Part shown: one piece after another, positions 26,725 through 37,030 of the stretch
How the letters are laid out: every line of letters begins with the position of its first letter
Numbering within the stretch: the stretch's first letter is position 1
DNA from: Streptococcus ictaluri 707-05
GTDB taxonomy: Bacteria > Bacillota > Bacilli > Lactobacillales > Streptococcaceae
NCBI RefSeq assembly: GCF_000188015.2
Contig: NZ_AEUX02000007.1
Location: 1 to 64,000, forward strand
Direction of reading: 5' to 3'
Length of the DNA stretch: 64,000 bases
Notes under the pieces: generated by a model
What the model was told of the DNA's origin: nothing
The model's database searches: none
Seen by the model: the letters and a program-made list of their open reading frames with translations, nothing else
Translations under genes and position numbers: made by a program

Positions 26725-29586
26725 TTGTCAAAGAAAAGATTACATGAAATTGCTAAAGAATTGGGCAAAAGTAGTAAAGAAGTGGTTGAACACGCCAAAT
26801 CATTAGGTTTAGATGTTAAAAGTCATGCTTCGAGTGTGGAAGAAGCAGATGCTAAAAAAATCAAATCAAGCTTCTCACCTGTGACTAAGGCACCAGTAGC
26901 AGACGAGCCAAAGAAAGCTACGGCACCTAAAGTAGCAGAAAATGTTAAAGCAGCTACTGAGGTGACAAGCTCTCCAAAAGAAGAGACGGTCAAAAGAGAA
27001 GAAGCTTCGCCAAGTTCAGTAGTGACAAAGCCAAAAAGTCGAAACTTTAAAGCTGAACGTGAAGCGCGTGCCAAAGAGCAAGCCGCCAAAAGACAGGCGG
27101 GACAACAAGGCTCGCAAGAACGCCGTTCAAACAATCGACCAGGTTACCACTCAAATGACCGCACAGGTAACAATAGACAACACGGTCAAGGACAAGACAG
27201 ACGATTTGATCGTAAGTCAGCACAAGGCAGTCAAGGACAAGAAGAACGTTATCAGAATGGTAATCGTGATCGTAATCGTTCCTTTAACAAAGGAAATAAA
27301 CCAAATGATCGCTTTAATAATCCTGAACGCCAAAGTCAAGCAAGAGTCAATACTTCAAAAGTTAACTTCAAAGCAAGGGCAGCCGCCCTTAAGGCTGAGC
27401 AAAACGCTGAGTATTCGCGTCAAAGTGAGTCACGTTTCCGTGAACAAGAAGAAGCTAAGCGTTTAGCCGAAGTTGCTAGACAAGAAGCTAAAGAAGCAGC
27501 CCTAAAAGCACAAGCTCAAGAAGCAGAACGTCGTGCTGCAGCAGCGAAAAAAGTTGCTTCTGCCGATGTCCCTGTAGCTGCTCCGGAAGTCGTTGTGGCA
27601 AAGCCTGCAAGCAACCGTCGTAAAAAACAAACCCGTCCTGAAAAAACACATGATCATGTTGTAGAAGATGGACAAAAGCAAAATAAGAAGAGTTGGAATA
27701 GTCAAAACCAAGTGAGAAATCAAAGAAATAGTAACTGGAATAAAAACAAGAAAACCAAAAAAGGCAAAAACACCAAGAACAACGTTGCTCCTAAACCAGT
27801 GACCGAGCGTAAGTTCCATGAATTACCAAAAGAATTCGAATATTCTGAGGGAATGACAGTTGCCGAAATCGCAAAACGTATTAAACGTGAACCAGCTGAG
27901 ATTGTTAAAAAGCTCTTTATGATGGGTGTCATGGCGACACAGAACCAATCATTAGATGGTGAGACTATTGAGCTTTTAATGGTGGATTATGGTATTGAAG
28001 CAAAAGCTAAGATTGAAGTTGACGATGCTGATATCGAGCGCTTCTTTGAGGATGAAAACTACCTTAATCCAGATAATATTGTGGAACGTGCACCGGTTGT
28101 TACTATCATGGGACACGTTGACCATGGAAAAACGACCTTGTTGGATACTTTACGTAATTCACGTGTAGCGACTGGAGAAGCTGGTGGTATCACTCAGCAT
28201 ATTGGAGCTTACCAAATTGAAGAAGCTGGCAAGAGGATTACTTTCTTGGACACACCAGGTCACGCGGCCTTTACAAGTATGCGTGCACGTGGAGCTTCCG
28301 TTACAGATATTACCATTTTGATTGTAGCAGCAGATGATGGGGTAATGCCTCAAACAATTGAAGCTATTAATCACTCAAAAGCTGCTGAAGTTCCAATTAT
28401 TGTTGCTATTAACAAAATTGACAAACCAGGTGCTAATCCAGAACGTGTTATTTCAGAACTAGCTGAACATGGTATCATCTCAACAGCTTGGGGTGGAGAC
28501 TGTGAGTTTGTTGAAATCTCAGCCAAATTCAATAAAAATATTGATGAGCTTTTAGAGACTGTTCTTTTGGTGGCTGAAGTTGAAGAGCTTAAAGCAGACC
28601 CGACGGTTCGTGCTATTGGTACCGTTATCGAAGCACGACTTGATAAAGGTAAAGGGGCTATTGCAACCCTTCTTGTCCAACAAGGAACCTTGCATGTTCA
28701 AGATCCAATTGTTGTGGGTAATACCTTTGGACGTGTTCGTGCTATGACTAATGATTTAGGTCGTCGTGTCAAATCAGCAGAACCATCAACTCCAGTTTCT
28801 ATCACAGGATTGAATGAAACACCAATGGCTGGAGATCATTTTGCGGTTTACGCAGATGAAAAAGCTGCGCGTGCTGCAGGTGAAGAGCGTTCTAAGCGTG
28901 CTCTTCTCAAACAACGCCAAAACACACAACGTGTTAGCTTGGACAATCTCTTTGATACCCTTAAAGCAGGTGAAATTAAGACTGTTAATGTCATTATCAA
29001 AGCAGACGTTCAAGGTTCAGTAGAGGCTTTAGCAGCTTCATTATTGAAGATTGATGTTGAAGGCGTTCGTGTCAATGTCGTTCACTCTGCGGTAGGTGCT
29101 ATCAATGAATCGGACGTGACTTTGGCAGAAGCTTCAAATGCAGTTATTATCGGTTTCAATGTGAGACCTACCCCTCAAGCTCGTCAACAAGCTGATGCTG
29201 ATGATGTGGAAATTCGTTTACACAGTATCATTTACAAAGTTATCGAAGAAGTTGAAGAAGCGATGAAAGGGAAACTTGACCCTGTCTTCCAAGAAAAAAT
29301 TCTTGGTGAAGCCATTGTTCGTGATACATTTAAAGTCTCTAAAGTTGGTACAATTGGTGGATTTATGGTGACAAGTGGTAAAATCACTCGTGACTCTAGC
29401 GTTCGTGTCATCCGTGACAGCGTCGTTATCTTCGATGGTAAAATTGCCAGTCTTAAACATTATAAAGATGATGTGAAAGAAGTTGGTAATGCTCAAGAAG
29501 GTGGTTTGATGATTGAAAACTTCAATGACCTTCAAATGGATGATAACTTAGAAGCATATATTATGGAAGAGATTGTTCGTAAGTAA
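26725..29586 (+). CDS. infB: Translation initiation factor IF-2
   Basis: 953 residues from a TTG start after TAGGAGGAC. Residues 1-370 are low complexity, rich in K, R, A, E, Q and N, with the IF2_N motif at the start ([20 protein letters not shown]). The GTPase domain has G1 GHVDHGKTT near 463, G3 DTPGH near 509 and G4 NKID near 563; beta-barrel and C-terminal tRNA-binding domains follow. IF-2 places initiator tRNA on the ribosome. All motifs are intact. Confidence 0.97.
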   Translation: MSKKRLHEIAKELGKSSKEVVEHAKSLGLDVKSHASSVEEADAKKIKSSFSPVTKAPVADEPKKATAPKVAENVKAATEVTSSPKEETVKREEASPSSVVTKPKSRNFKAEREARAKEQAAKRQAGQQGSQERRSNNRPGYHSNDRTGNNRQHGQGQDRRFDRKSAQGSQGQEERYQNGNRDRNRSFNKGNKPNDRFNNPERQSQARVNTSKVNFKARAAALKAEQNAEYSRQSESRFREQEEAKRLAEVARQEAKEAALKAQAQEAERRAAAAKKVASADVPVAAPEVVVAKPASNRRKKQTRPEKTHDHVVEDGQKQNKKSWNSQNQVRNQRNSNWNKNKKTKKGKNTKNNVAPKPVTERKFHELPKEFEYSEGMTVAEIAKRIKREPAEIVKKLFMMGVMATQNQSLDGETIELLMVDYGIEAKAKIEVDDADIERFFEDENYLNPDNIVERAPVVTIMGHVDHGKTTLLDTLRNSRVATGEAGGITQHIGAYQIEEAGKRITFLDTPGHAAFTSMRARGASVTDITILIVAADDGVMPQTIEAINHSKAAEVPIIVAINKIDKPGANPERVISELAEHGIISTAWGGDCEFVEISAKFNKNIDELLETVLLVAEVEELKADPTVRAIGTVIEARLDKGKGAIATLLVQQGTLHVQDPIVVGNTFGRVRAMTNDLGRRVKSAEPSTPVSITGLNETPMAGDHFAVYADEKAARAAGEERSKRALLKQRQNTQRVSLDNLFDTLKAGEIKTVNVIIKADVQGSVEALAASLLKIDVEGVRVNVVHSAVGAINESDVTLAEASNAVIIGFNVRPTPQARQQADADDVEIRLHSIIYKVIEEVEEAMKGKLDPVFQEKILGEAIVRDTFKVSKVGTIGGFMVTSGKITRDSSVRVIRDSVVIFDGKIASLKHYKDDVKEVGNAQEGGLMIENFNDLQMDDNLEAYIMEEIVRK

Positions 29587-29655
29587 GCATTCATTACTTT
29601 AAATAGACAGATCATAAGGTTTAACATCTTATGAAAGTGTTGTCATCTCGTCACA

Positions 29656-29690
29656 AAGGTTGAGGGAACAAAAAGCTTCAACCTTTTTAG
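29656..29690 (+). terminator. Attenuator between infB and rbfA
   Basis: AAAGGTTGA paired with TTCAACCTTTTT across a 12-nt loop. It is a weak terminator inside the operon and may reduce rbfA expression. Confidence 0.55.
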
Positions 29691-29748
29691 GTGAGTGATC
29701 TTACAATCCCAAATAAGAAGAGTCTTATTAAAGAAAGGAAGTAATACT

Positions 29749-30099
29749 ATGGCAAATCATCGTATTGACCGTGTAGGGATGGAAATCAAACGGGAAGTAA
29801 ATGATATTCTTCAAAAGAAAGTCCGTGATCCGCGTGTTCAAGGCGTGACCATCACAGAAGTTCAAATGCAAGGTGATTTATCATTGGCTAAAATTTATTA
29901 TACTTTAATGAGTGATTTAGCTTCTGATAACCAAAAAGCTCAAGTAGGGCTTGAAAAAGCTACTGGAACTATCAAACGTGAACTGGGCAAACAGTTAACC
30001 ATGTATAAGATTCCAGACTTGATTTTTGAGAAGGATAACTCCATTGCTTACGGTAATAAAATTGATCAATTACTACGTGAGCTTGATCAAAAAGACTAG
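29749..30099 (+). CDS. rbfA: Ribosome-binding factor A
   Basis: 116 residues from the ATG at 29749, which has GAAAGGAAG at good spacing; the frame extends 54 bases upstream but without a ribosome site. '[20 protein letters not shown]' and '[20 protein letters not shown]' are the KH-like RbfA core. RbfA matures the 16S 5' end. Last gene of the operon. Confidence 0.95.
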   Translation: MANHRIDRVGMEIKREVNDILQKKVRDPRVQGVTITEVQMQGDLSLAKIYYTLMSDLASDNQKAQVGLEKATGTIKRELGKQLTMYKIPDLIFEKDNSIAYGNKIDQLLRELDQKD

Positions 30100-30100
30100 T

Positions 30101-30140
30101 AAAAAACCTTAAAGTCGTTCAGTTGACTTTAAGGTTTTTT
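30101..30140. terminator. Bidirectional terminator, rbfA / esterase
   Basis: AAAAAACCTTAAAGTC-GTTCAGTT-GACTTTAAGGTTTTTT is a perfect 16-bp stem with T-tracts on both strands. It serves rbfA and the convergent esterase pseudogene. Confidence 0.92.
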
Positions 30141-30143
30141 GTA

Positions 30144-31164
30144 TTAATAAGCTTTTTGAATGGTATCAATGATTTGGTACTGAGCTGTTTTAGCTTCTTC
30201 AATGGGATAGATTGGATAGACATGATTCATTTTATCTGCTTCAAATAATTGATGCGGGTGATTTTTTTCACTCAAAATATTATCGAATTTTTTAACATCT
30301 GGGTAGAAGATCTCATGAGTACCCACAAACATGGTAATAGGAGCTAGACCTGTTACATAACCGTTAATTGGACTGACGTACGGATGTTTGCTGTTTTCTT
30401 CGCCACGTCGTGACCAAATTTCTCCAACTTTACGAAGACCCCAAGCCGAAAGAATAGGATCGCTATCTTCATAGTCTTTAATGTCTGGATTTGACATGGT
30501 AACATCCAACCATGGGGATAAGAGAACGATATCTTTTGGCTGGGTTAAACCTTCGTTCTTAAGAGCTAAAGCTAAGCCAAGTACTAAGCCCCCCCATAAT
30601 GGTAATGTTTTGAGCTGCTGTGCTCTGAAGGATGTCTCGGTATAAATCAACCAACTTAGGCATGGCAACGTCATAAGTATAGGTTGGAGCCTTAGGATAG
30701 ATTGGAAGGATAATTTTAGCATCCAGACTGGTTGATAAAGTCTTAAGCATATCAATATGGTAAGTGGTAGGGTTGTTCAGGTAAGAACCACCATGTAAGT
30801 AGAAAATAACCTTTTGATTAGCTTCTTTATTTGGATTTTCATTCCAACTATGGACTTGCATATTGTCCTTAGTCTGGGTTACTAAAGGACCATTTACTTA
30901 CTCTTGCTTAAGGTCAAATCCTTTATTAGAGGCTTCTCCAGCTGACTTAATGTATTGATCAAATTTAGCTGCATCTTGTTCTGAATAGTAGCCTTTGTCT
31001 CCTTTAAGCCAAAAATATTTTTCAATAAACCAGCTTTTCCAGGATCTGCTACTGGCTGATACCTGGGCCTGACTTCCTAGAGTAAAGACAAGTCCGAGTA
31101 AGACAAGCAAAAGTTTAGTTTTATGTTTCACTAGTTTCTCCTTTAGAATATCATTTTTTATCAT
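30144..31164 (-). pseudogene. Secreted esterase (Sse-like), inactivated
   Basis: Signal peptide at the N-terminus (HKTKLLLVLLGLVFTLGSQAQVSA by parts), then an alpha/beta-hydrolase with 'VIFYLHGGSYLNN' (oxyanion HGG), 'SPWLDVTMSNPDIKDYE', and the C-terminal 'FEADKMNHVYPIYP' with the catalytic His. It resembles Sse, the secreted esterase/PAF acetylhydrolase of S. pyogenes that lowers neutrophil recruitment. Two lesions: a TAA at codon 89 (30898-30900), and near 30,590 the sequence 'ITIMGG' runs straight into 'LVLGLALAL' with a frame change. There the expected GDSAGG nucleophile motif is missing, as if an out-of-frame deletion occurred between G-runs. The gene is dead. It lies between rbfA and copYAZ, as in S. 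pyogenes. Confidence 0.85.
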
Positions 31165-31228
31165 CTTATGATATCATATATGAAAAAATGTCAATATAAA
31201 TATAATTAAATGAGAATATATAAAAGTT

Positions 31229-31270
31229 TACAAATGTAAATATATTTGATAAAATAAATTTACAAATGTA
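31229..31270. promoter_or_regulatory. Two CopY operators (cop boxes)
   Basis: TACAAATGTA occurs at 31229-31238 and 31261-31270, matching the TACANNTGTA box bound by CopY repressors. The second is 18 bp before the copY ATG. Copper(I) would release CopY and open the operon. Confidence 0.92.
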
Positions 31271-31288
31271 GATATATGAGGAGATGAC

Positions 31289-31741
31289 ATGCAGCCGATT
31301 TCAAGTGCAGAACAGGAAATTTTGAGAGTTGTTTGGGCTAGCCAACCTGTCAAGAGCAGTGACATTATTGCAGTCTTAGCAGAAAAATGCCATTGGTCTG
31401 ACTCGACGGTGAAAACCTTGATTGGTCGTTTGGTAGAAAAAGGCGTTTTGACTGCTAAGCGAGAGGGGCGTGTTTATCTTTATCAAGCTCTTCTAGATCA
31501 AGATGAGTGGCAAGAGATGATGGTGAGAGAAACTTTATCCAAAATTTGTCAGCGCAAGCATAGTTCTATTCTTTTAAGGCTATTAGATGATATGCCTATG
31601 ACAAAGCAGGATATTCAATCCTTCCAAGAGTTGTTGCTAAAGAAGGAAAACAGTGCTTTGGAAGAAGTCCCCTGTAATTGTCTTCCGGGGCAATGTCACT
31701 GCCACAAGAAGGGAGTAAAGGATGAAAAAGGAACAATTTAG
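31289..31741 (+). CDS. copY: Copper-responsive repressor CopY
   Basis: 150 residues: an MecI/BlaI-type winged helix (1-75; 'SSAEQEILRVVWASQPVKSSD', 'WSDSTVKTLIGRLVEKG') and a C-terminal metal site CNCLPGQCHC, matching CxCx4CxC. It represses its own operon through the two upstream cop boxes and lets go when Cu(I) displaces Zn(II). The end overlaps copA by 20 bp. Intact, although its main target copA is broken. Confidence 0.95.
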   Translation: MQPISSAEQEILRVVWASQPVKSSDIIAVLAEKCHWSDSTVKTLIGRLVEKGVLTAKREGRVYLYQALLDQDEWQEMMVRETLSKICQRKHSSILLRLLDDMPMTKQDIQSFQELLLKKENSALEEVPCNCLPGQCHCHKKGVKDEKGTI

Positions 31742-33968
31742 CCTCAAAGGGATGACCTGTGCTTCTTGTGCCCTCACCATTGAAAAGGCGGTTAAGCAAT
31801 TACCCTCTGTGGACCAAGCAGTGGTGAATTTGGCGACAGAAAAAATGACAGTTTCTTTTAAAGGGCAAGAAAAAGAAACCGAATCAGTTTTACAGGCTGT
31901 TGCAAAGGCTGGCTATCAGGCAGATGTGTTAGATACACAAACCTCCAAGACACTACAAGATAGTCAAGAAGAAGAAACGCAAGGTATTTGGCGACGTTTT
32001 CTATGGTCTGCCCTATTTACCTTACCTCTATTTTACCTAGCGATGGGACATATATTGGGACTTTGGCTACCGTCTTTTTTACATCCAGAACATCATCCTC
32101 TAAGATATGCTGTGATCCAATTTCTTTTAACTTGCCCAGTTCTCTATTTCAGTAGAGCCTATTTTTAAAAAGGCTTTAAAGGTTTGTTTAAGGGGCATCC
32201 TAATATGGACTCTCTTGTTGCTTTGGCGACTACATTTGCCTTTTTATACAGTCTTTACTCTCTTTATCAGATAGTGCTTGGAGTGCTAGGTTTTGTTCAT
32301 CATCTTTATTTTGAATCGGTTGTTGTTATCTTGACTCTGATTACACTTGGGAAATACCTTGAGAGTCAATCAAAGGGGCGTACTTCTCAAGCTATTAAAA
32401 AGCTAATGTCATTGACAGCCAATGAGGTTAGAGTCTTGCGTCAAGACCGCTATGAATTAATTCCGATAGAAGAGGTGACTTATCAAGATATTATCCTAGT
32501 ACAGGCTGGAGAAAAGATTGCTGTGGATGGTGAGGTTTTAGAAGGTCAATCCTCTATTGATGAATCACTGGTTACAGGAGAAAGCTTACCTGTTGATAAA
32601 GAAAAAGGTGATAAGGTCTTTGCAGGAACCATTAATGGACAAACCGCTTTAACCCTAAAACCTACTAAGCTTGGCAATGAAACCTTGCTGGCACAAATCA
32701 TTAATTTAGTGGAGAATGCTCAGCAAGAAAAAGCACCGATTGCTGCTATAGCTGATAAGGTATCGGGGATCTTTGTTCCTATTATCTTACTTTTGGCCTT
32801 GATAACAGCTCTTTTTTGGATGCTTATCATGAAGGAAAACTTGGAATTTGCCTTAACGCGCGCTATAGCGGTTTTGGTTATTGCCTGTCCTTGTGCGCTT
32901 GGATTAGCCACACCGACAGCTATTATGGTTGGTTCAGGAACTGCCGCAGAAAAAGGAATCCTTTTTAAAGGAGGCCATGTTTTGGAAAAGGCTCATCAGG
33001 TGGATACCATTGTCTTTGATAAAACAGGAACCATTACAGAAGGAAAACCAGCCTTACAAGAAATGTTGATACTCTCTGGTCAAAAAGAAAGGATTTTGCA
33101 AGAGGCGGCTTCGATTGAACAGTACTCTCAGCACCCTTTGGGTCAAGCTATTGTCTCAAAAGCTAAAGAAGAAGGTCAGCTTTTCTTAGCTCTGGACCAT
33201 TTTCAATCCTTGACAGGACTTGGACTTGAGGCTGTCATTGATGGGTGTCAGATATGGATTGGCAATAAGACCTTGATGTCGCAAAAAGGAATTGATACCA
33301 AAGCAGCTGACTAGTTGGTTAAGGCTGCCATCAAAAAAGGACAGAGCCTTGTTTATTTTGCTAAGGAAAGGGTTTTGCAAGCTGTTTTTCTGATTGCTGA
33401 CCAAATCAAAACAGATAGTGTTCAAACCATCTCAGCTCTCAATGATTTGGGGATAGAAACAGTGATGCTAACGGGAGATAACGCTGAGACTGCTCAGGCT
33501 ATTGCTCAAAAAGTTGGGATTAATCAGGTTTTTAGTCAAGTCTTACCTAATCAAAAAGCAGGGCTGATTGAGCAATTACAAGCGCAAGGTAAACAAGTAG
33601 CTATGGTTGGTGATGGGATTAATGATGCACCTGCCTTAGCCACAGCAGATATTGGTATCGCAATGGGATCTGGTACTGATATTGCCATTGAATCCGCAGA
33701 TATTATCTTAATGCGACCACAATTGATGGATTTGGTAAATAGCCTAACTATTAGTCGCTTAACCTTAAGAGTAGTGAAAGAGAATTTATTTTGGGCTTTT
33801 ATTTATAATCTTTTAATGATTCCAATTGCAATGGGACTGATTTACCTTATGGGTGGTCCCCTTTTAAACGCCATGTTAGCAGGTTTAGCTATGAGCTTGA
33901 GCTCAGTGTCTGTTGTTTTAAATGCACTTCGCTTGCGAAGAATGATAACTTCAAAAAGGAGAAAATAA
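31722..33968 (+). pseudogene. copA: Copper-exporting P-type ATPase with two in-frame stops
   Basis: 748 codons: metal-binding domain GMTCASC near residue 7, TGES, the CPC membrane motif in 'IACPCALGLATP', DKTGT, the HP motif (SQHPLGQAI) and GDGIND, all P1B-ATPase hallmarks. It would pump Cu(I) out of the cell. A TAA at 32166-32168 (codon 149; 'AYF-stop-KGFKGLFKGHPNMD') and a TAG at 33312-33314 (codon 531; 'KAAD-stop-LVKAA') interrupt an otherwise unbroken frame. Both could come from single changes of Gln codons, though that is inferred. Loss should make the strain copper-sensitive. Confidence 0.92.
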
Positions 33969-33969
33969 G

Positions 33970-34182
33970 ATGAAAACCTATCATGTCCAAGGAATGACTT
34001 GTCAAGGCTGTGCCAAGTCTGTAACAGAACGTTTAGAGTCTTTGCCCATGGTTAAAGCAGTGACTGTAGATGTGAAAGCCAAAGAAGTATCTCTTGATAC
34101 TATCCTTCCTGATGTTTTGGTCAAGGCTGCTTTTGCAGGGAGTAAGTTTCGATTGCGTCGGCTAAATGACAATGTAAAATAG
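33970..34182 (+). CDS. copZ: Copper chaperone CopZ
   Basis: 70 residues, a single heavy-metal-associated domain with 'VQGMTCQGCAKSVTERL' holding the MTCxGC Cu(I) site. It delivers copper to CopA and CopY. AAAGGAGAAAATAAG precedes the ATG, 1 bp after copA. The C-terminus (FAGSKFRLRRLNDNVK) is slightly more basic than usual. A terminator-like hairpin follows. Confidence 0.93.
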   Translation: MKTYHVQGMTCQGCAKSVTERLESLPMVKAVTVDVKAKEVSLDTILPDVLVKAAFAGSKFRLRRLNDNVK

Positions 34183-34224
34183 TCAGATTCTGTTTAACAA
34201 ATTAATAGATACTCAAAAAGTTTC

Positions 34225-34260
34225 TACAAAGGGATTCTCACTTGTAGAAGCTTTTTTATT
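34225..34260 (+). terminator. Terminator of the cop operon
   Basis: CTTCTACAAGTGAGAATCCC on one side pairs partly with CTTGTAGAAG; the core TTTCTACAAA...CTTGTAGAAGC with following TTTTTTATTT gives a usable intrinsic terminator. Confidence 0.6.
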
Positions 34261-34270
34261 TCTTCCCCGC

Positions 34271-35424
34271 GTTGTAAAATGAAGTGCAACAAAAAAGACA
34301 TGTTCGTCTGATATACTAGAATTCCCCAATTCAGTATGGAAAGCAGATGAACATGTCCAACATTAATTCTACCAGAAAATCATCCTATTCTCATCTTTCA
34401 GCCACAGAACGGGGTGAAATTGCTGCTTATCTTAAAATGGGAAAGAAACCCGCTGAGATTGCTCGACTCTTGGGTCGTCACCGTTCTACAATCTGCCGAG
34501 AAATAAAACGTGGTTCAGTAGAACAGGTAAAGGATAAGAATGGAAAACAAACCTTCTTCAACGCCTATTTCGCTGATAGTGGGCAACGTGTCTATGAAAC
34601 CAATCGTCAAAAGAGTTCTTATCTCAAGTTGAATGACTGCTCCGCTAGGTTCATTGAACAATTAGAATCTGCCTTGACGGCTAACATTCGTCTCCATAGT
34701 GTGGATAGTTTTGTTCAGACTTACAAAGTGAACCATCCTGAAGAAGTCGTCCCCTCTACCAAAACGATTTATCGTTATATCAAAGAGGGGGTATTAGCTA
34801 TTAAACCAATCGATTTGCCTAAGATGGTTAGTATCAGAAAACGTTCTAAGAAAGTCATGAAGACGAATAAGAAGACTTTAGGTAAATCTATCGAAGAACG
34901 TCCAGAATATATTAATGATCGTTCTGAATTTGGGCATTGGGAGATTGATTTGGTTCTCGGCAAGAAAACCAAAGGTGAAGCTGTTATGTTGACTTTGGTA
35001 GAGCGCCAGACACGCTATGCACTAGGAGTTAAGCTAGAAGACAAGCAGTCCCAAACCATTAACCGAGCTGTCACGCATCTCATCAGTCAGTATCCTATTG
35101 CATCCATCACAGCGGATAATGGTTCTGAGTTTAGTTTACTCTCAAACTTAGAAGCTGTTGAAGTTTACTTTGCACATCCCTATTCTTCACATGAGAGAGG
35201 AAAAAACGAGAACTTCAATGGCCTCCTCAGAGAATATGTCCCTAAAGGAGTCTCACTTAATCCACTAACCTCTGAAGAACTTGACAATTATATTACTGCC
35301 ATCAATGAGCGCCCAAGACGACTTCTTCAATATCAATCCTCAAAATTCCTGTTTGAGCTATCCCGAACAGCTTAACATCTGGAACTCTAGTTATCTATGA
35401 ACTGGTTGCACTTGACTTGACAAC
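34271..35424 (+). mobile_element. IS30-family insertion sequence
   Basis: About 1,154 bp with terminal repeats GTTGTAAAATGAAGTGCAAC (left) and, read from the right, GTTGTCAAGTCAAGTGCAAC (17 of 20 match). It contains one intact transposase gene. It resembles the S. pyogenes IS1239 type. No clear target duplication is visible (left flank CGC, right flank TTG). Confidence 0.85.
34347..35375 (+). CDS. IS30-family transposase
   Basis: 342 residues. N-terminal helix-turn-helix (HLSATERGEIAAYLKMGKKP, EIARLLGRHRSTICREIKRG) and a C-terminal DDE core: 'FGHWEIDLVLG', 'SITADNGSEF', 'YSSHERGKNENFNGLLREY'. 'LGRHRSTICREI' is a hallmark of the IS30 group. The frame is intact, so the element may be active. 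Confidence 0.95.
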   Translation: MNMSNINSTRKSSYSHLSATERGEIAAYLKMGKKPAEIARLLGRHRSTICREIKRGSVEQVKDKNGKQTFFNAYFADSGQRVYETNRQKSSYLKLNDCSARFIEQLESALTANIRLHSVDSFVQTYKVNHPEEVVPSTKTIYRYIKEGVLAIKPIDLPKMVSIRKRSKKVMKTNKKTLGKSIEERPEYINDRSEFGHWEIDLVLGKKTKGEAVMLTLVERQTRYALGVKLEDKQSQTINRAVTHLISQYPIASITADNGSEFSLLSNLEAVEVYFAHPYSSHERGKNENFNGLLREYVPKGVSLNPLTSEELDNYITAINERPRRLLQYQSSKFLFELSRTA

Positions 35425-35464
35425 TTGCGTTTTTATTTCTTCTTAAATGAAAGGCAAAAGTAAC

Positions 35465-35510
35465 TTGCGGTAGACTATTAACTATGCTATAGTTTTTGTA
35501 AACGTTTACG
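35465..35510 (+). promoter_or_regulatory. Sialidase promoter with cre site
   Basis: TTGCGG (35465-35470), 17-bp spacer, extended -10 TGCTATAGT (35485-35493). A near-perfect CcpA site, TTGTAAACGTTTACG, covers 35496-35510 across the start of transcription, so CcpA should repress the gene when glucose is present. Confidence 0.75.
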
Positions 35511-35560
35511 GTCATCTGGTAATTTCTTTTCTGTTAGGAAATTTAAGGACTAGTTGGAAA

Positions 35561-35811
35561 TGATCAAGAGAAAAAACGAGTTTAGGTGAAAGAAGGGCTG
35601 TTTTTGGATAATAAGATGTTGACAACAAGTAGAGATGAACTTGAGGGTTGCTTGAAAGAGTTCCAAAAAAAGAGGTCTATAGCTTGTATGCTGAGTTAGA
35701 GTCTTTCCATTATGCAGAGGCATTTTTGGAGCTATTGTCATCATGTGATGATAACGTTGAGATAAAAGAGTTGTCTGATGTTAACTCTGCTCTGGGGCAC
35801 TTAGGTTTTGG
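35561..35811 (+). pseudogene. Degraded 5' part of the sialidase gene
   Basis: Between the cre-controlled promoter and the IS lie about 250 bp with no long frame. Protein-like pieces occur in several frames (YAELESFHYAEAFLELLS is the clearest). It directly precedes the IS3 copy, beyond which the sialidase frame continues, so I take it as the eroded start (signal peptide and part of the lectin-like domain). Supported by position and promoter rather than clear homology. Confidence 0.4.
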
Positions 35812-35879
35812 TGAATAGGTTACACTAAACTAGACAGAATTTATAAAGTGTTCTACACTAAAGAAAATAGGAGAATATT

Positions 35880-36170
35880 ATGTCTAGAAAAATACGTCGC
35901 CACTTCACCGATGACTTTAAGCAACAAATCGTTGACCTTCACAATGCAGGGATGAAACGAAGTGAGCTTATCAAAGAATATGAGTTAACCCCATCAACCT
36001 TCGATAAGTGGGTACGTCAGGCTAAAACAACTGGTTCCTTTAAAACTATTGATAATCTTACAGATGAGCAGCGTGAACTGATTGAACTCCGAAAGCGTAA
36101 TAAAGAACTCGAAATGCAGTTAGATATCCTAAAGCAAGCGGCGGTGATTATGGCACGAAAAGAGAAGTAA
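35880..36170 (+). CDS. IS3-family OrfA, copy 2
   Basis: Identical in protein sequence to OrfA of copy 1 (96 residues; helix-turn-helix then coiled coil). The A4G slip site near its stop is present, but the orfB it would fuse to is broken. The protein alone could still bind element ends. Confidence 0.9.
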   Translation: MSRKIRRHFTDDFKQQIVDLHNAGMKRSELIKEYELTPSTFDKWVRQAKTTGSFKTIDNLTDEQRELIELRKRNKELEMQLDILKQAAVIMARKEK

Positions 36171-36982
36171 TCACTGCTAATAAAGACAAATATAGCATTT
36201 CAGCCATGTGTCGTTGGTTGAACATTCCTCGTTCTAGCTATTACTACAAGGCTGTTAAACCAGTCTCTGAAGCGGAACTTGAAGAAAATATCAAAGCTAT
36301 TTTCTCGAAAGTAAGGCCAGATACGGGGCTAGGAAAATCAAGAAATGTTTGGAAAATGAAGGCATCCAGCTGTCTCGTCGTCGGATTCGTCGCATCATGC
36401 ACAAACTCAACTTAGTATCCGTTTATCAGAAAGCAGCCTTCAAGCCACATTCAAAAGGGAGAATGTGGCAGCTATTCCTAATCACTTAGCCAGACAATTT
36501 CATCAAGAAAAGCCTCTAAATGCTTTAGTAACAGACTTAACCTACGTTCGTGTCGGTAATAGCTGGGCTTATGTTTGCTTGATTATTGATCTCTTCAATC
36601 GTGAAATCATCGGTTTGTCAGTTGGTTGGCATAAGACCGCCGAATTGGTTAAACAAGCGATTCAGAGCATCCCTTACGCTCTGACCAAGGTCAAGATCTT
36701 CCATTCTGATCGTGGAAGGAGTTTGATAATCAGCTGATTGATGACATGTTGGAAGCTTTTGGAATCAATCGTTCTCTAAGCCAAGCAGGCTGTCCCTATG
36801 ACAATGCGGTAGCTGAGAGCACCTATCGCGCTTTCAAAATTGAATTTATTCATCAAGAAACCTTTCAGTCACTGGAAGAATTAATCCTTAAAACGAAAGA
36901 TTATGTGCACTGGTGGAATTACCATCGCATTCATGGCAGTCTCAACTACCAGACACCCATGACATGGAGATTAATTGCTTAA
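36170..36982 (+). pseudogene. IS3-family OrfB, copy 2, three frameshifts
   Basis: The frame opened by ribosomal slippage begins at about 36,170 and is lost at 36,301, 36,462 and 36,715, each a single-base loss compared with copy 1. The DDE pieces ('LVTDLTYVRV', 'FHSDRG', 'NAVAESTYRAFKIE') are all still recognisable in their separate frames. This copy could move only if copy 1 supplied transposase. Confidence 0.9.
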
Positions 36983-37030
36983 AGAAAAAAGCACTTTATA
37001 AATGTTGTACAGAAAAGTGTTGCCTTTTCA

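Larger units (their letters stand above)
35812..37030 (+). mobile_element. IS3-family insertion sequence, copy 2
   Basis: 1,219 bp with the same ends as the copy at 9,047 and flanked by a TGG target duplication (35809-35811 and 37031-37033). It has three single-base losses in orfB relative to copy 1: a T near 36,301, an A near 36,462 and a G near 36,715. orfA is intact. It splits the sialidase gene. Confidence 0.93.

Noticed and set aside
27059..27466. A plus-strand ORF of 135 codons within infB
   Set aside because: It is the shifted reading of IF-2's low-complexity N-terminal region; the IF-2 frame is clearly the coding one.
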